Source of the DNA: Desulfobulbaceae bacterium
Lineage (GTDB): Bacteria; Desulfobacterota; Desulfobulbia; Desulfobulbales; Desulfocapsaceae
DNA length: 11,044 bases
Assembly (NCBI GenBank): GCA_003509305.1
Contig: DOMU01000139.1
Location: forward strand, 1-11,044
Reading direction: 5' to 3'
The position numbers were made by a program, and so were the translations under genes. Positions 1-5,798 of the stretch are shown piece after piece. How positions within the stretch are numbered: position 1 is the first letter of the stretch; every line of letters starts with the position of its first letter. The notes beneath the pieces are model-generated. The model was not told the origin of the DNA, made no database searches, and saw only the letters and a list, made by a program, of their open reading frames with translations.

Positions 1-478
1 CGCCGATGGCGCACGGATTGTCTCAGGTGATTGGAGAGGCGATCTTCTGATTTGGGATAGCCGGAGCGGGGAACAGCTGCTGGCTATACAGGCGGGCAAG
101 GAGATCAAAAGCTGTGCCTTTTCCGCCGATGGCGCACGGATTGTCTCAGGTGGCTATGAAGGCAATCTTCTGGTCTGGGATAGCCGGAGCGGGAAACATC
201 TGCTGGCTATAAAGGCGGGCAGGGAAATTCGTAGCTGTGCCTTTTCCGCCGATGGCGCACGGATTGTCTCCGGTGATCAGCAAGGCAATCTTCTGGTCTG
301 GGATAGCCAGAGCGGAGAAAAGCTGCTGGCAATGAAGGCGGACGTAGGGATTTCCAGTGCGGCGTTGCGCCGAGGCAATCCCTACGTCATTTCCGTCGAT
401 TGTGCCTTTTCCGCCGATGGCGCACGGATTGTCTCAGGTGATTCTAGAGGCAATTTTCTGGTCTGGGATAGCCAGAGC
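1..478 (+). repeat. Tandem near-identical WD40-coding DNA repeats, 123 bp period
   Basis: The string CGCCGATGGCGCACGGATTG occurs at 1, 124, 247 and 412. The first two periods are exactly 123 bp (41 codons) and the third is 165 bp because of a 42 bp insertion. Differences between copies cluster just after the conserved GTCTC[A/C]GGTG stretch and between the WD motif and the next TGTGCCTTTTCC stretch; the rest is nearly unchanged even at synonymous positions. This is a coding tandem repeat, not a CRISPR array. Confidence 0.9.
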
Positions 479-649
479 GGCGAACGGCTCTGGCAACTCT
501 CTTACACCGGCGCAAGCCATCTCTGCTGGCAGCCGCCGACCGGCAAAATTCTTTCCGCCTCCGGCCTGTTCTGGCGGGATTTTTACTGGGATGTGACGCT
601 GGCCGATGGCGGTAAAGAGCGCCTGCCAATTGAGGTTTTTTACCGGTGA
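1..649 (+). CDS. WD40-repeat protein, C-terminal part (5' end outside window)
   Basis: The reading frame is open from the window edge (first full codon at 2) to TGA at 647-649. The protein shows successive WD40 blades with the core FSADGARIVSG, then a variable stretch, then LLVWDSQSGE. Blade spacing is 41 residues for the first two intervals and 55 for the third, where 14 codons are inserted. The last segment lacks a normal blade and ends in IEVFYR, probably the closing strand of the propeller. WD40 propellers are protein-binding scaffolds. Bacterial proteins with nearly identical repeats often carry an N-terminal effector such as a kinase, NACHT/P-loop NTPase, caspase-like or TIR domain, but that end is not visible here. 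The blades are nearly identical in DNA as well as protein, which suggests recent duplication or gene conversion. WD40 assignment is firm; the molecular role is unknown. Confidence 0.92.
   Translation, partial: ADGARIVSGDWRGDLLIWDSRSGEQLLAIQAGKEIKSCAFSADGARIVSGGYEGNLLVWDSRSGKHLLAIKAGREIRSCAFSADGARIVSGDQQGNLLVWDSQSGEKLLAMKADVGISSAALRRGNPYVISVDCAFSADGARIVSGDSRGNFLVWDSQSGERLWQLSYTGASHLCWQPPTGKILSASGLFWRDFYWDVTLADGGKERLPIEVFYR
341..388. repeat. REP-like palindromic element inserted in frame in the WD40 gene
   Basis: A perfect 12 bp inverted repeat, GACGTAGGGATT at 341-352 and AATCCCTACGTC at 377-388, encloses a second hairpin, CGGCG at 360-364 and CGCCG at 368-372 with loop TTG. The core from GTAGGG (344) to CCCTAC (385) is 42 bp, or 14 codons. 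Removing exactly these codons restores the 41-residue WD40 period. Small palindromic repeats of the REP type often carry a GTAG tetranucleotide at the foot of the stem, and this core starts with GTAG and ends with CTAC. No second copy was found in this window, so the assignment to a mobile family is inference. Confidence 0.7.
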
Positions 650-739
650 GTTATTTCATTTATAAATTTAAATTGCGTTAACAATCTTATTCCATTTCTA
701 TTTTGATTTTTCCTCCTGACTTACCGGCATTCAGCCAGT

Positions 740-830
740 CCTCCTCTGAGAGGGGGCTTATTATTTCCTGTTATCTTCCAACTCAGTCCCCATCACCGAG
801 GGGATGTCGACATAGCCGACAGGGGGAGTC
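740..830. repeat. Cluster of intergenic hairpins, candidate dispersed palindromic repeat
   Basis: Three hairpins lie in a row. The first is CCTCCTC at 740-746 with GAGGGGG at 750-756 (one G-T pair, loop TGA). The second is TCCCC at 787-791 with GGGGA at 800-804. The third is TGTCG at 805-809 with CGACA at 817-821. An outer ACTC (781-784) can pair with GAGT (826-829). The mix of C-runs and G-runs around a TGTCG...CGACA hairpin resembles the intergenic palindromic repeats found in many copies in some bacterial genomes. The first hairpin, followed by CTTATTATTT, could also act as a weak terminator for the WD40 gene. The preceding 650-739 is AT-rich and shows nothing else I can identify. Confidence 0.4.
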
Positions 831-868
831 ATAAAAATGGAATTATGGAAACCGCCGCCTTGCTGGCG

Positions 869-890
869 GGAGCGATTGGCGGATCGCTCC
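869..890 (-). terminator. Stable hairpin just downstream of the small secreted-protein gene
   Basis: A perfect 8 bp stem, GGAGCGAT (869-876) and ATCGCTCC (883-890), with a 6-base loop lies 17 bp beyond the stop codon at 907. A second stem, CCGCC/GGCGG, follows at about 855-869. No clear T-run follows directly on the minus strand, so it may be a weak or factor-assisted terminator, or a 3' end stabiliser. Confidence 0.35.
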
Positions 891-906
891 TGTTGCCGTT
901 TAAGAG

Positions 907-1203
907 TTACCGCCACGGCCAGAAGAACCATGGGCGTCTTGGCGGCGGTGGATGGTGCGGGCGGAAATTACTGTAGCGCGGCGGCGGCACGGGCCGGTAA
1001 TGATGCGGCGGCGCCTTGACCACATGGAGACGCGGCTGATGGTATACCACTGGCGGAGGCCCAGGTTTGCCGAATCGCGGCGGTGGGTTACCCGGATACG
1101 CCATCGCCTGGGCGGTTCCGGTCAGGATCAGACCGGCGCAGAGCAGGCTGACGATCAACAGTTGTTTCTTTACTTTTCCGGCGACGCTGGTTTGCTGTTC
1201 CAT
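907..1203 (-). CDS. Small secreted Pro/His/aromatic-rich protein of unknown function
   Basis: The 98-residue product has a clear signal peptide: basic KVKK near residue 10-13, a hydrophobic core LLIVSLLCAGLIL, and likely cleavage after AQA (33) or AMA (35). The mature part of about 63 residues is mostly Pro, Arg, His and aromatics, with repeated PPP stretches and the unusual C-terminus PWFFWPWR. A longer reading frame exists to 1362, but a perfect AGGAGG eight bases before the ATG at 1201-1203 fixes the start there. The cysteine in the signal core is not in a proper lipobox (SLLC), so a lipoprotein is unlikely. Small proline-rich exported proteins can be wall- or envelope-associated, but I recognise no family. 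It is transcribed alone, convergent with nothing nearby. Confidence 0.72.
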   Translation of the reverse strand: MEQQTSVAGKVKKQLLIVSLLCAGLILTGTAQAMAYPGNPPPRFGKPGPPPVVYHQPRLHVVKAPPHHYRPVPPPRYSNFRPHHPPPPRRPWFFWPWR

Positions 1204-1211
1204 GACAATAT

Positions 1212-1217
1212 CCTCCT
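1212..1217 (-). promoter_or_regulatory. Ribosome binding site that sets the start of the secreted protein
   Basis: AGGAGG on the minus strand lies 8 bases before the ATG at 1201-1203. It supports the 98-residue product over the longer in-frame extension to 1362 and places the signal peptide correctly at the N-terminus. Confidence 0.8.
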
Positions 1218-1410
1218 GTTGGTTTCTTGTCTTTCTGTGATTGTCTGGCCTTGCGGTCGTGGCCATAACCCGTTTATAGCGAACGGCGTGCCAGGTTGCC
1301 CTCCTCTTATTTATCTCATTGGAAAAACATGTTATTTTGCGGTCGCATTGCTGGTTGCTCATGCCGATCGCGCTCAGTTCTTTCGTTTTCCCACCGACGC
1401 TGCCGGTGAT

Positions 1411-1433
1411 TGGGTAAAAAAGCGACAGCGCTT
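1411..1433 (-). terminator. Possible intrinsic terminator of the minus-strand operon
   Basis: On the minus strand AAGCG (1433-1429), loop CTGT, and CGCTT (1424-1420) form a short hairpin that runs directly into further T residues, giving six T in a row, then ACCC. The stem is short (5 bp, perhaps one extra G-U). It lies about 310 bp after the stop of the CorA-like gene and before the small secreted-protein gene, so it could end the operon transcript. Confidence 0.35.
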
Positions 1434-1742
1434 CGATACTTTTTATCCAAGAAGGAAACCGCGCGAATCAGTATAGAATGCAGCCAGGCAGCATGGGCGG
1501 TGAACCACTGTTTGTGCCGCGCAATGTCGATTGCTGTCATAGCAGCACCAGTGATTTCAAACCGCTGCTGGCCACTTGGATATTTGAGATGAATTTTCCG
1601 GCCAGTCGTCAACACCTTGCCGCTGGATTCACCCCGCGGTACGGCGCTGTTGGCGCGGTTTGATCGGTTTTAGGGGCTGAACTCCGCGTCGTATCAATGA
1701 AGAGAAAAGAAGAGACACGACGGTCGGCTTGCCCCTCTTTTC

Positions 1743-2669
1743 TCACAGCAGCTTTTTCAAGCGGAACAGAAGAAGAGTCAGGCAAGACGACAGCACCATC
1801 ATGCCCAGCGCCATCGGATAGCCAAAACTAAAATGCAGCTCTGGCATTAAATCGAAATTCATACCGTACAGCGAGCCGATCAAAGTCGGCGGCATGAACA
1901 TCACGGTAACGACGGTGAAGATTTTGATGGTGCGGCTTTCCTCAAGGCCAACCAGGCCGATGAAGGTATTCTGCAGGAATTCCAAACGCTCAAAATTAAA
2001 TGAAGCGTGATCGAGCAGCGAATTGACGTCCTTAATCATGATGGTGATGTCGTTTTTTTCGTCTTTCGGGATAAGTTTGCTTCTTAAAAGCGATGAAAGT
2101 ATCCGTTGTTTTTCAATAATATTTTCACGAATGGAAATAGTGGTGGTCTGAAGAGCGGCGATTTTAAGCAGCAGGTCACGGTTGGTATCCTGCCCAGCCA
2201 CCAGGTGATCACTGACCATATTGATTTTAGCCGTGATATGCTCGATGAAATCGGCATCGAAGTCGATTCGCATTGCCAAAATCGCCAGAAACACCTCACG
2301 GCCATCGGTGGGACGCAAAGCGCGGAGTTTCTGCGACACTTTGGTAAAGGTGTGAAATTCCATGGAGCGCTGGGTAAAAAGCATCCTGTCTTTCAGGATG
2401 AAAGACACGGGAGAATTGCTGAACGAATCACCGAGTTGGAAGAGAAAATTGATATTGACGCCAATTTCCTCCTCGGTTTCGATATAGCGCGAACTGCTTT
2501 CAATTTCCTCGCTCTCCTGCCGCGTGAACAACTCAACGCCAAAATGCTGTTCGACGCGCCGCTGTTCCTCTTCTGTCGGGCTGATGATATCGACCCAAAA
2601 AACGCCTTGGTCTGGTTCGGTCGTTTGCTGCAGGGCCCGCCCATGCTCGAGAACGAAATAATTGATCAT
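1743..2669 (-). CDS. corA: CorA-family divalent metal ion channel
   Basis: The 308-residue product has the CorA layout: a cytoplasmic N-terminal domain, a long helical region (about 120-248), then two C-terminal membrane helices (about 250-268 and 283-302) joined by the signature YGMNF, with GMN at 269-271, followed by MPELHFSFGYP. Family members are homopentameric channels that carry Mg2+ (some Co2+, Ni2+ or Zn2+) across the inner membrane; the GMN loop is the selectivity filter. The protein ends in basic RLKKLL as usual. A GTG at 2673-2675 could add two residues, but GAGGT at 2680-2676 touches that GTG and is spaced 6 bases from the ATG at 2669, so I chose the ATG. It is the last gene of an operon, two bases after the deacetylase stop. 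Substrate ion cannot be told from sequence alone. Confidence 0.93.
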   Translation of the reverse strand: MINYFVLEHGRALQQTTEPDQGVFWVDIISPTEEEQRRVEQHFGVELFTRQESEEIESSSRYIETEEEIGVNINFLFQLGDSFSNSPVSFILKDRMLFTQRSMEFHTFTKVSQKLRALRPTDGREVFLAILAMRIDFDADFIEHITAKINMVSDHLVAGQDTNRDLLLKIAALQTTTISIRENIIEKQRILSSLLRSKLIPKDEKNDITIMIKDVNSLLDHASFNFERLEFLQNTFIGLVGLEESRTIKIFTVVTVMFMPPTLIGSLYGMNFDLMPELHFSFGYPMALGMMVLSSCLTLLLFRLKKLL

Positions 2670-2671
2670 TT

Positions 2672-3532
2672 TCACACCTCATTTCTCAACCAATCCCGCT
2701 TTACCATCACCTCGCCACCAAGCAAACTGTCAAGCGAAACAACGGCAAAACCTCGCTTGTCGATGCCGACCACCAGGGTTTCAAGCTCGGCCAGCCAAGC
2801 GGCAACCGTCGCTCGCCGCGGCGGCGCATCATGCAGCAACAGAATATCATCACTGCGAATATCAGTCAAAATCCAGGCGGCGAGACCATTGATACACCGG
2901 TTGCCCAGATCACGGGGGCGGCGGCGAAAAGTCACCAGGGCAAGCCCCATGACGGCCATGGCCTGAGCGTAGCCTGGTGTGACAATCCCCACCGGCGGAC
3001 GGAAAATTTTCGTATCAACACCTAAATCAGCAAGGATATTCTGGGTATCGCCGATTTCCGCCAGCGTTCGTCCGACGCCACGGAACATCAAGAAATTATC
3101 GTGGCTTGTCGAGTGGTTGCCAATTGTATGGCCATCATCAACGATCTGCCTGATTATATCCGGGAAACGCCGCGCCTTATCGCCATTGACAAAAAAGGTG
3201 GCGACTAAACCATGGTCGCGTAGAAAATGCAACAACAAGGGGGTGGACACAGGGTCGGGGCCATCGTCGAAGGTCAGGCTGACCCAGGGCTGGCCGCTTT
3301 TGCCCCGGCTGACAACCGGCAGGAAAAAAGAACTGGTCGAAAAAAAAGGTGACAGCAGGCAGGCAACGATAAATACCGCCAGCGGCACAATCGCCAGTGC
3401 CGGAGCAATAAAAAACAACAACGCGGCCAGGGCGATGGCGCAAAAACCGCATTTTTCCGCCAGTGAATAGCGGCGTTTGCGCCAACACTCGCATAAAGGT
3501 TTTCGTGAATGTTGACGTTGACGGCGATTCAT
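2672..3532 (-). CDS. Membrane-anchored polysaccharide deacetylase (NodB homology, CE4)
   Basis: The 286-residue protein has a basic N-terminus, two close hydrophobic segments (about 27-45 and 46-64), and then a NodB domain. Visible CE4 motifs are TFDDGPD (87-93, with D89 and D90), the metal-binding pair in HSTSH (H140 and H144), RPPVG (178-182) and LLLHD (231-235, H234). CE4 enzymes remove N- or O-acetyl groups from sugars with a divalent metal. The usual aspartate-tryptophan of motif 4 is not obvious; the region reads RRRPRDLG. The start is ATG at 3532, which overlaps the TGA of the upstream glycosyltransferase (ATGA) and so suggests translational coupling. A GTG three codons upstream is less likely. 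With the glycosyltransferase partner, a role in modifying a surface polysaccharide or lipid-linked sugar is likely. The catalytic face could be periplasmic or cytoplasmic depending on topology. Confidence 0.88.
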   Translation of the reverse strand: MNRRQRQHSRKPLCECWRKRRYSLAEKCGFCAIALAALLFFIAPALAIVPLAVFIVACLLSPFFSTSSFFLPVVSRGKSGQPWVSLTFDDGPDPVSTPLLLHFLRDHGLVATFFVNGDKARRFPDIIRQIVDDGHTIGNHSTSHDNFLMFRGVGRTLAEIGDTQNILADLGVDTKIFRPPVGIVTPGYAQAMAVMGLALVTFRRRPRDLGNRCINGLAAWILTDIRSDDILLLHDAPPRRATVAAWLAELETLVVGIDKRGFAVVSLDSLLGGEVMVKRDWLRNEV

Positions 3533-4269
3533 TGAAACCACAGAAAAAGAATAGTAATGACAGCCAGGATATGAGCAGCGATGATGAGGCGCCGATGGCA
3601 GTGAAAAAACTCGTTCAGTTTTTGCAGGCGTGTCAAGCCGCCGAAAATGCGGCGCAGAAAATCAAGGGCCAGATACGGTTTGTTGTCCGAACGGGAATTG
3701 GACTGAAAGGCGATGGCCGGACACAGTGTATAAAAGTCTTGCTGCGGCAAATCGCGTAAAAAATCGTCGTAAGGCTGGCCATGCCAAGGGTGATCGCGCA
3801 AAATGGCGATGGCGAACTCCTCGGAAATGGCATAAGCATGGGTCAGTGCCTGGAAAGCGATGCCACGGATCATCGGGAAACCGCTTGGCCAGGATTTTTT
3901 CACCATGCAGCCAAGAAAAAGAACGCGCCAGTCCGGCGAAGAACCGACAAAATTGGCGATCTTCGATACGAATGTCGGAGAAAACCGGGCAAAAACGACA
4001 TCATCCTCAAAAACGAGAAAACGCTTCGCCCCCGCTTTAATTCCTTTGGCCAGACAGGCAAGATGCGATTCATAAATACTCCGCGTGGCATCTGAATCCC
4101 GCTCAACCAGGTGAAATTCCACATTTTTCAGACCAATGGCGGCAAACTGGCGAAGGGCGTTCTCCCGACGGTCGGCGCGGTCGATCAGCGAGATGCAGTA
4201 CGCTCGGTCAAAACAAGACCAGTCAGCCAGGCTCTGGCAATCCATCTTGCGGTCTTTAGAAAATTCCAT
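3529..4269 (-). CDS. Glycosyltransferase family 25 (LPS-type) with C-terminal membrane tail
   Basis: The 246-residue product shows GT25 features: AYCISLIDRADRRE (23-36) at the first strand, a SHLACL segment (68-73), LVFEDDV (85-91) containing the acidic EDD expected to hold the nucleotide sugar and metal, THAYAIS (143-149), and PYDDFL (166-171). GT25 enzymes such as the LgtB/LpsA types transfer galactose or glucose onto lipooligosaccharide. Residues about 226-245 form a hydrophobic segment, so the protein is probably anchored to the inner membrane by its C-terminus. Its TGA overlaps the deacetylase ATG by 4 bp. No strong ribosome binding site precedes the ATG at 4267-4269; an internal ATG at residue 9 is an alternative start. 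It is the first gene of the minus-strand operon and is divergent from the radical SAM gene, with a spacer of about 100 bp. Donor and acceptor sugars are unknown. Confidence 0.85.
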   Translation of the reverse strand: MEFSKDRKMDCQSLADWSCFDRAYCISLIDRADRRENALRQFAAIGLKNVEFHLVERDSDATRSIYESHLACLAKGIKAGAKRFLVFEDDVVFARFSPTFVSKIANFVGSSPDWRVLFLGCMVKKSWPSGFPMIRGIAFQALTHAYAISEEFAIAILRDHPWHGQPYDDFLRDLPQQDFYTLCPAIAFQSNSRSDNKPYLALDFLRRIFGGLTRLQKLNEFFHCHRRLIIAAHILAVITILFLWFQ

Positions 4270-4360
4270 ATAATCAAAAGTTTTTTCTTTAATCGGTTCC
4301 TGTCGCGGGCGCGGCGGCGAGATTTTCGCATCTTTCCCGCATCGTCGCCAAATTGTTCAT

Positions 4361-4365
4361 GAGGT
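4361..4365 (+). promoter_or_regulatory. Ribosome binding site that sets a GTG start for the radical SAM gene
   Basis: GAGGT lies five bases before the GTG at 4371-4373. In-frame TTG (4353) and ATG (4359) upstream lack a good site; the ATG overlaps this motif. The GTG start gives an N-terminus reading VRVVLVHPAG, as expected for the first strand of a cobalamin-binding Rossmann domain. Confidence 0.7.
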
Positions 4366-4370
4366 TAAAC

Positions 4371-5798
4371 GTGCGCGTTGTTCTTGTCCATCCAGCCGGC
4401 TCCAACTGGGTCGAAGGGTATCGGGATGTCTCGGCCCTGGCAAATCGGATGCCCCCTTTGGGCCTGTTGTCCCTCGCGGCTTGGCTGGAAAAAGAAGGAC
4501 ACCAAGTGCGGGTTATTGATTGCCTTGGGCCGAAAGTGAGGAACGGTGAGGATACCATTTCGCGCATCCTGGGGGAAGAGCCGGAATTGGTTGGTTTTTC
4601 CACCACCACCTCGGCTTTTCTCGATGCCTGGCAACTTACCCAAGGGTTGAAACGTATCGAACCTGACCTTCCCGTGGTTTTTGGCGGTGTCCACGTTTCG
4701 GCCATTGGCGGCGATTTGTTGCGGCAATTTCCCGAAATTGATTTTCTCGTCATCGGCGAAGGAGAAGTCACGCTCGGTGAACTGGCCGCCAAGAGAAATC
4801 CAGCGGATATCGCTGGCCTCGTCTTTCGCGACGGTGAAAAAATCATCACCAATCCCGTCCGTCAGCCCATCACCGACCTCGACAGCCTGCCTTTTCCGGC
4901 CTATGACAAGCTGGCCGGTTTCCCTGACCGTTACGAATTGCCACTGTTCAGCTCGATTAATGCGCCGGGCGCGACGATGGTGACCAGCCGTGGCTGTCCC
5001 TATCAATGTTCCTACTGCGACCGTTCGGTGTTTAAGCGCGGTTACCGCTACAATTCGGCGGCTTATATCTATGAGCATATGGCCTGGCTCAGAAAGCGCT
5101 TTGGCGTCAGGCATCTGAATATCTACGATGACCTGTTCACCCTGCATCGCGAGCGCATCGAGGAACTCTGCGGTAAACTCATCGCCAAACCACTGGGTCT
5201 GCATTTCAACTGTGCCGTACGGGTTGGCCACAGCGATGACCAGTTGCTGCGTCTCCTGAAAAAAGCCGGTTGCCTGATGGTTTCTTTAGGGATAGAAAGC
5301 GGCGATCCCAGGCTTCTTGAAGTGCATAAACCGGGTGTTTATCTCGAAGAGGTAAAAACGACCGTCGCCCGCATTCAGGCACACGGCCTGCGCGCAAAGG
5401 GTCTTTTTATGATGGGATTACCCGGCGAAAGTGAAGAATCCATCAAAAAAACCAGTGATTTTGTCATCTCTTTAGGACTCGACGATATGAACATGGCGAA
5501 ATTCACCCCATTTTTCGGTGCTCCGGTATCGCGAACTATCCGTGAGCAAGGTGAATTGAAAGAAGACTGGCACCTGATGAACTGCCTGAATTTTGTCTTT
5601 CTGCCCAAAGATATCGCCTCATGGCAACGGCTCGACGAATTGTATAATCGCCATGTCAAACGCTTTTATTCCGACCCTGGCTGGCGCCGGCGGCTGGCCA
5701 GTCGATGGTGGCAATACCGTCACAGCTTCTGGCGGCTGATTCGTCATTTACCGGATTTTCTCGCGGCGATGAAAAGCTTTGCATCAGGGCGAAAATGA
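4371..5798 (+). CDS. BchE-like radical SAM enzyme with N-terminal cobalamin-binding-type domain
   Basis: The 475-residue product begins with a B12-binding-type Rossmann domain (about 1-140, with VRVVLVHP, GFSTTT and FGGVHVS). The canonical DxHxxG base-off motif is absent, as in many BchE-like proteins. The radical SAM core follows, with CPYQCSYC (C209, C213 and C216 for the 4Fe-4S cluster), YDDLF (252-256), GIESGD (307-312) and MGLPGES (348-354). Such enzymes use SAM to make a 5'-deoxyadenosyl radical; relatives methylate, cyclise or oxidise unactivated carbons. The C-terminal part (about 420-475) is basic and aromatic and may contact membrane or substrate. Its TGA overlaps the ATG of the dehydratase gene (ATGA), so the two are translationally coupled and very likely act in one pathway. 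It is the first gene of the plus-strand group. The substrate cannot be read from the sequence; a lipid or polyene intermediate is an inference. Confidence 0.9.
   Translation: MRVVLVHPAGSNWVEGYRDVSALANRMPPLGLLSLAAWLEKEGHQVRVIDCLGPKVRNGEDTISRILGEEPELVGFSTTTSAFLDAWQLTQGLKRIEPDLPVVFGGVHVSAIGGDLLRQFPEIDFLVIGEGEVTLGELAAKRNPADIAGLVFRDGEKIITNPVRQPITDLDSLPFPAYDKLAGFPDRYELPLFSSINAPGATMVTSRGCPYQCSYCDRSVFKRGYRYNSAAYIYEHMAWLRKRFGVRHLNIYDDLFTLHRERIEELCGKLIAKPLGLHFNCAVRVGHSDDQLLRLLKKAGCLMVSLGIESGDPRLLEVHKPGVYLEEVKTTVARIQAHGLRAKGLFMMGLPGESEESIKKTSDFVISLGLDDMNMAKFTPFFGAPVSRTIREQGELKEDWHLMNCLNFVFLPKDIASWQRLDELYNRHVKRFYSDPGWRRRLASRWWQYRHSFWRLIRHLPDFLAAMKSFASGRK

Larger units (their letters stand above)
1204..1742. 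other. Gene-poor stretch between the secreted protein and the CorA-like gene
   Basis: No reading frame here has both a good start with ribosome binding site and a recognisable product. Small open frames exist on both strands (plus 1410-1592 and 1478-1663, minus 1316-1615). The plus strand carries a short stretch reading GGEPLFVPRN at about 1493-1522, reminiscent of a carotenoid-oxygenase motif, which could be a decayed gene (see findings). The stretch should also hold the promoter of the minus-strand secreted protein and the 3' end of the CorA operon transcript. I see no tRNA or other RNA gene. Confidence 0.6.

Noticed and set aside
1..478. CRISPR-like regular repeats
   Set aside because: The 123 bp period is an exact multiple of three inside an open frame and encodes WD40 blades. 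There are no unique spacers between short palindromic repeats.
952..1476. Plus-strand open frame of 174 codons over the secreted-protein gene
   Set aside because: The minus strand has a perfect ribosome binding site and signal peptide. The plus-strand frame is rich in Arg, lacks a start signal and crosses the 5' region of the other gene.
1316..1615. Minus-strand open frame of 99 codons beginning at a GTG
   Set aside because: There is no properly spaced ribosome binding site and no recognised family, and a possible terminator hairpin lies inside it. I could not support it as a gene, though its first half looks somewhat protein-like.
1703..1743. Inverted repeat AGAAAAGA/TCTTTTCT directly after the CorA-like stop
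   Set aside because: The stem is AT-rich, the loop is long (25 bases) and no T-run follows on the minus strand, so it does not make a convincing terminator.
2106..2966. Long plus-strand open frame of 286 codons opposite the CorA-like and deacetylase genes
   Set aside because: It lies antisense across two genes with clear family motifs, has no recognisable domain and spans their junction. It is an open shadow frame.
4371..4790. Canonical cobalamin-binding motif DxHxxG in the radical SAM N-terminus
   Set aside because: I searched for it and did not find it. VHVSAIGG only resembles it loosely, so cobalamin binding is inferred from domain layout alone.
4365..5231. Minus-strand open frame of 288 codons opposite the radical SAM gene
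   Set aside because: The plus strand carries the CxxxCxxC, GIES and GLPGE motifs of a radical SAM enzyme. The antisense frame has no motif and no plausible start signal.
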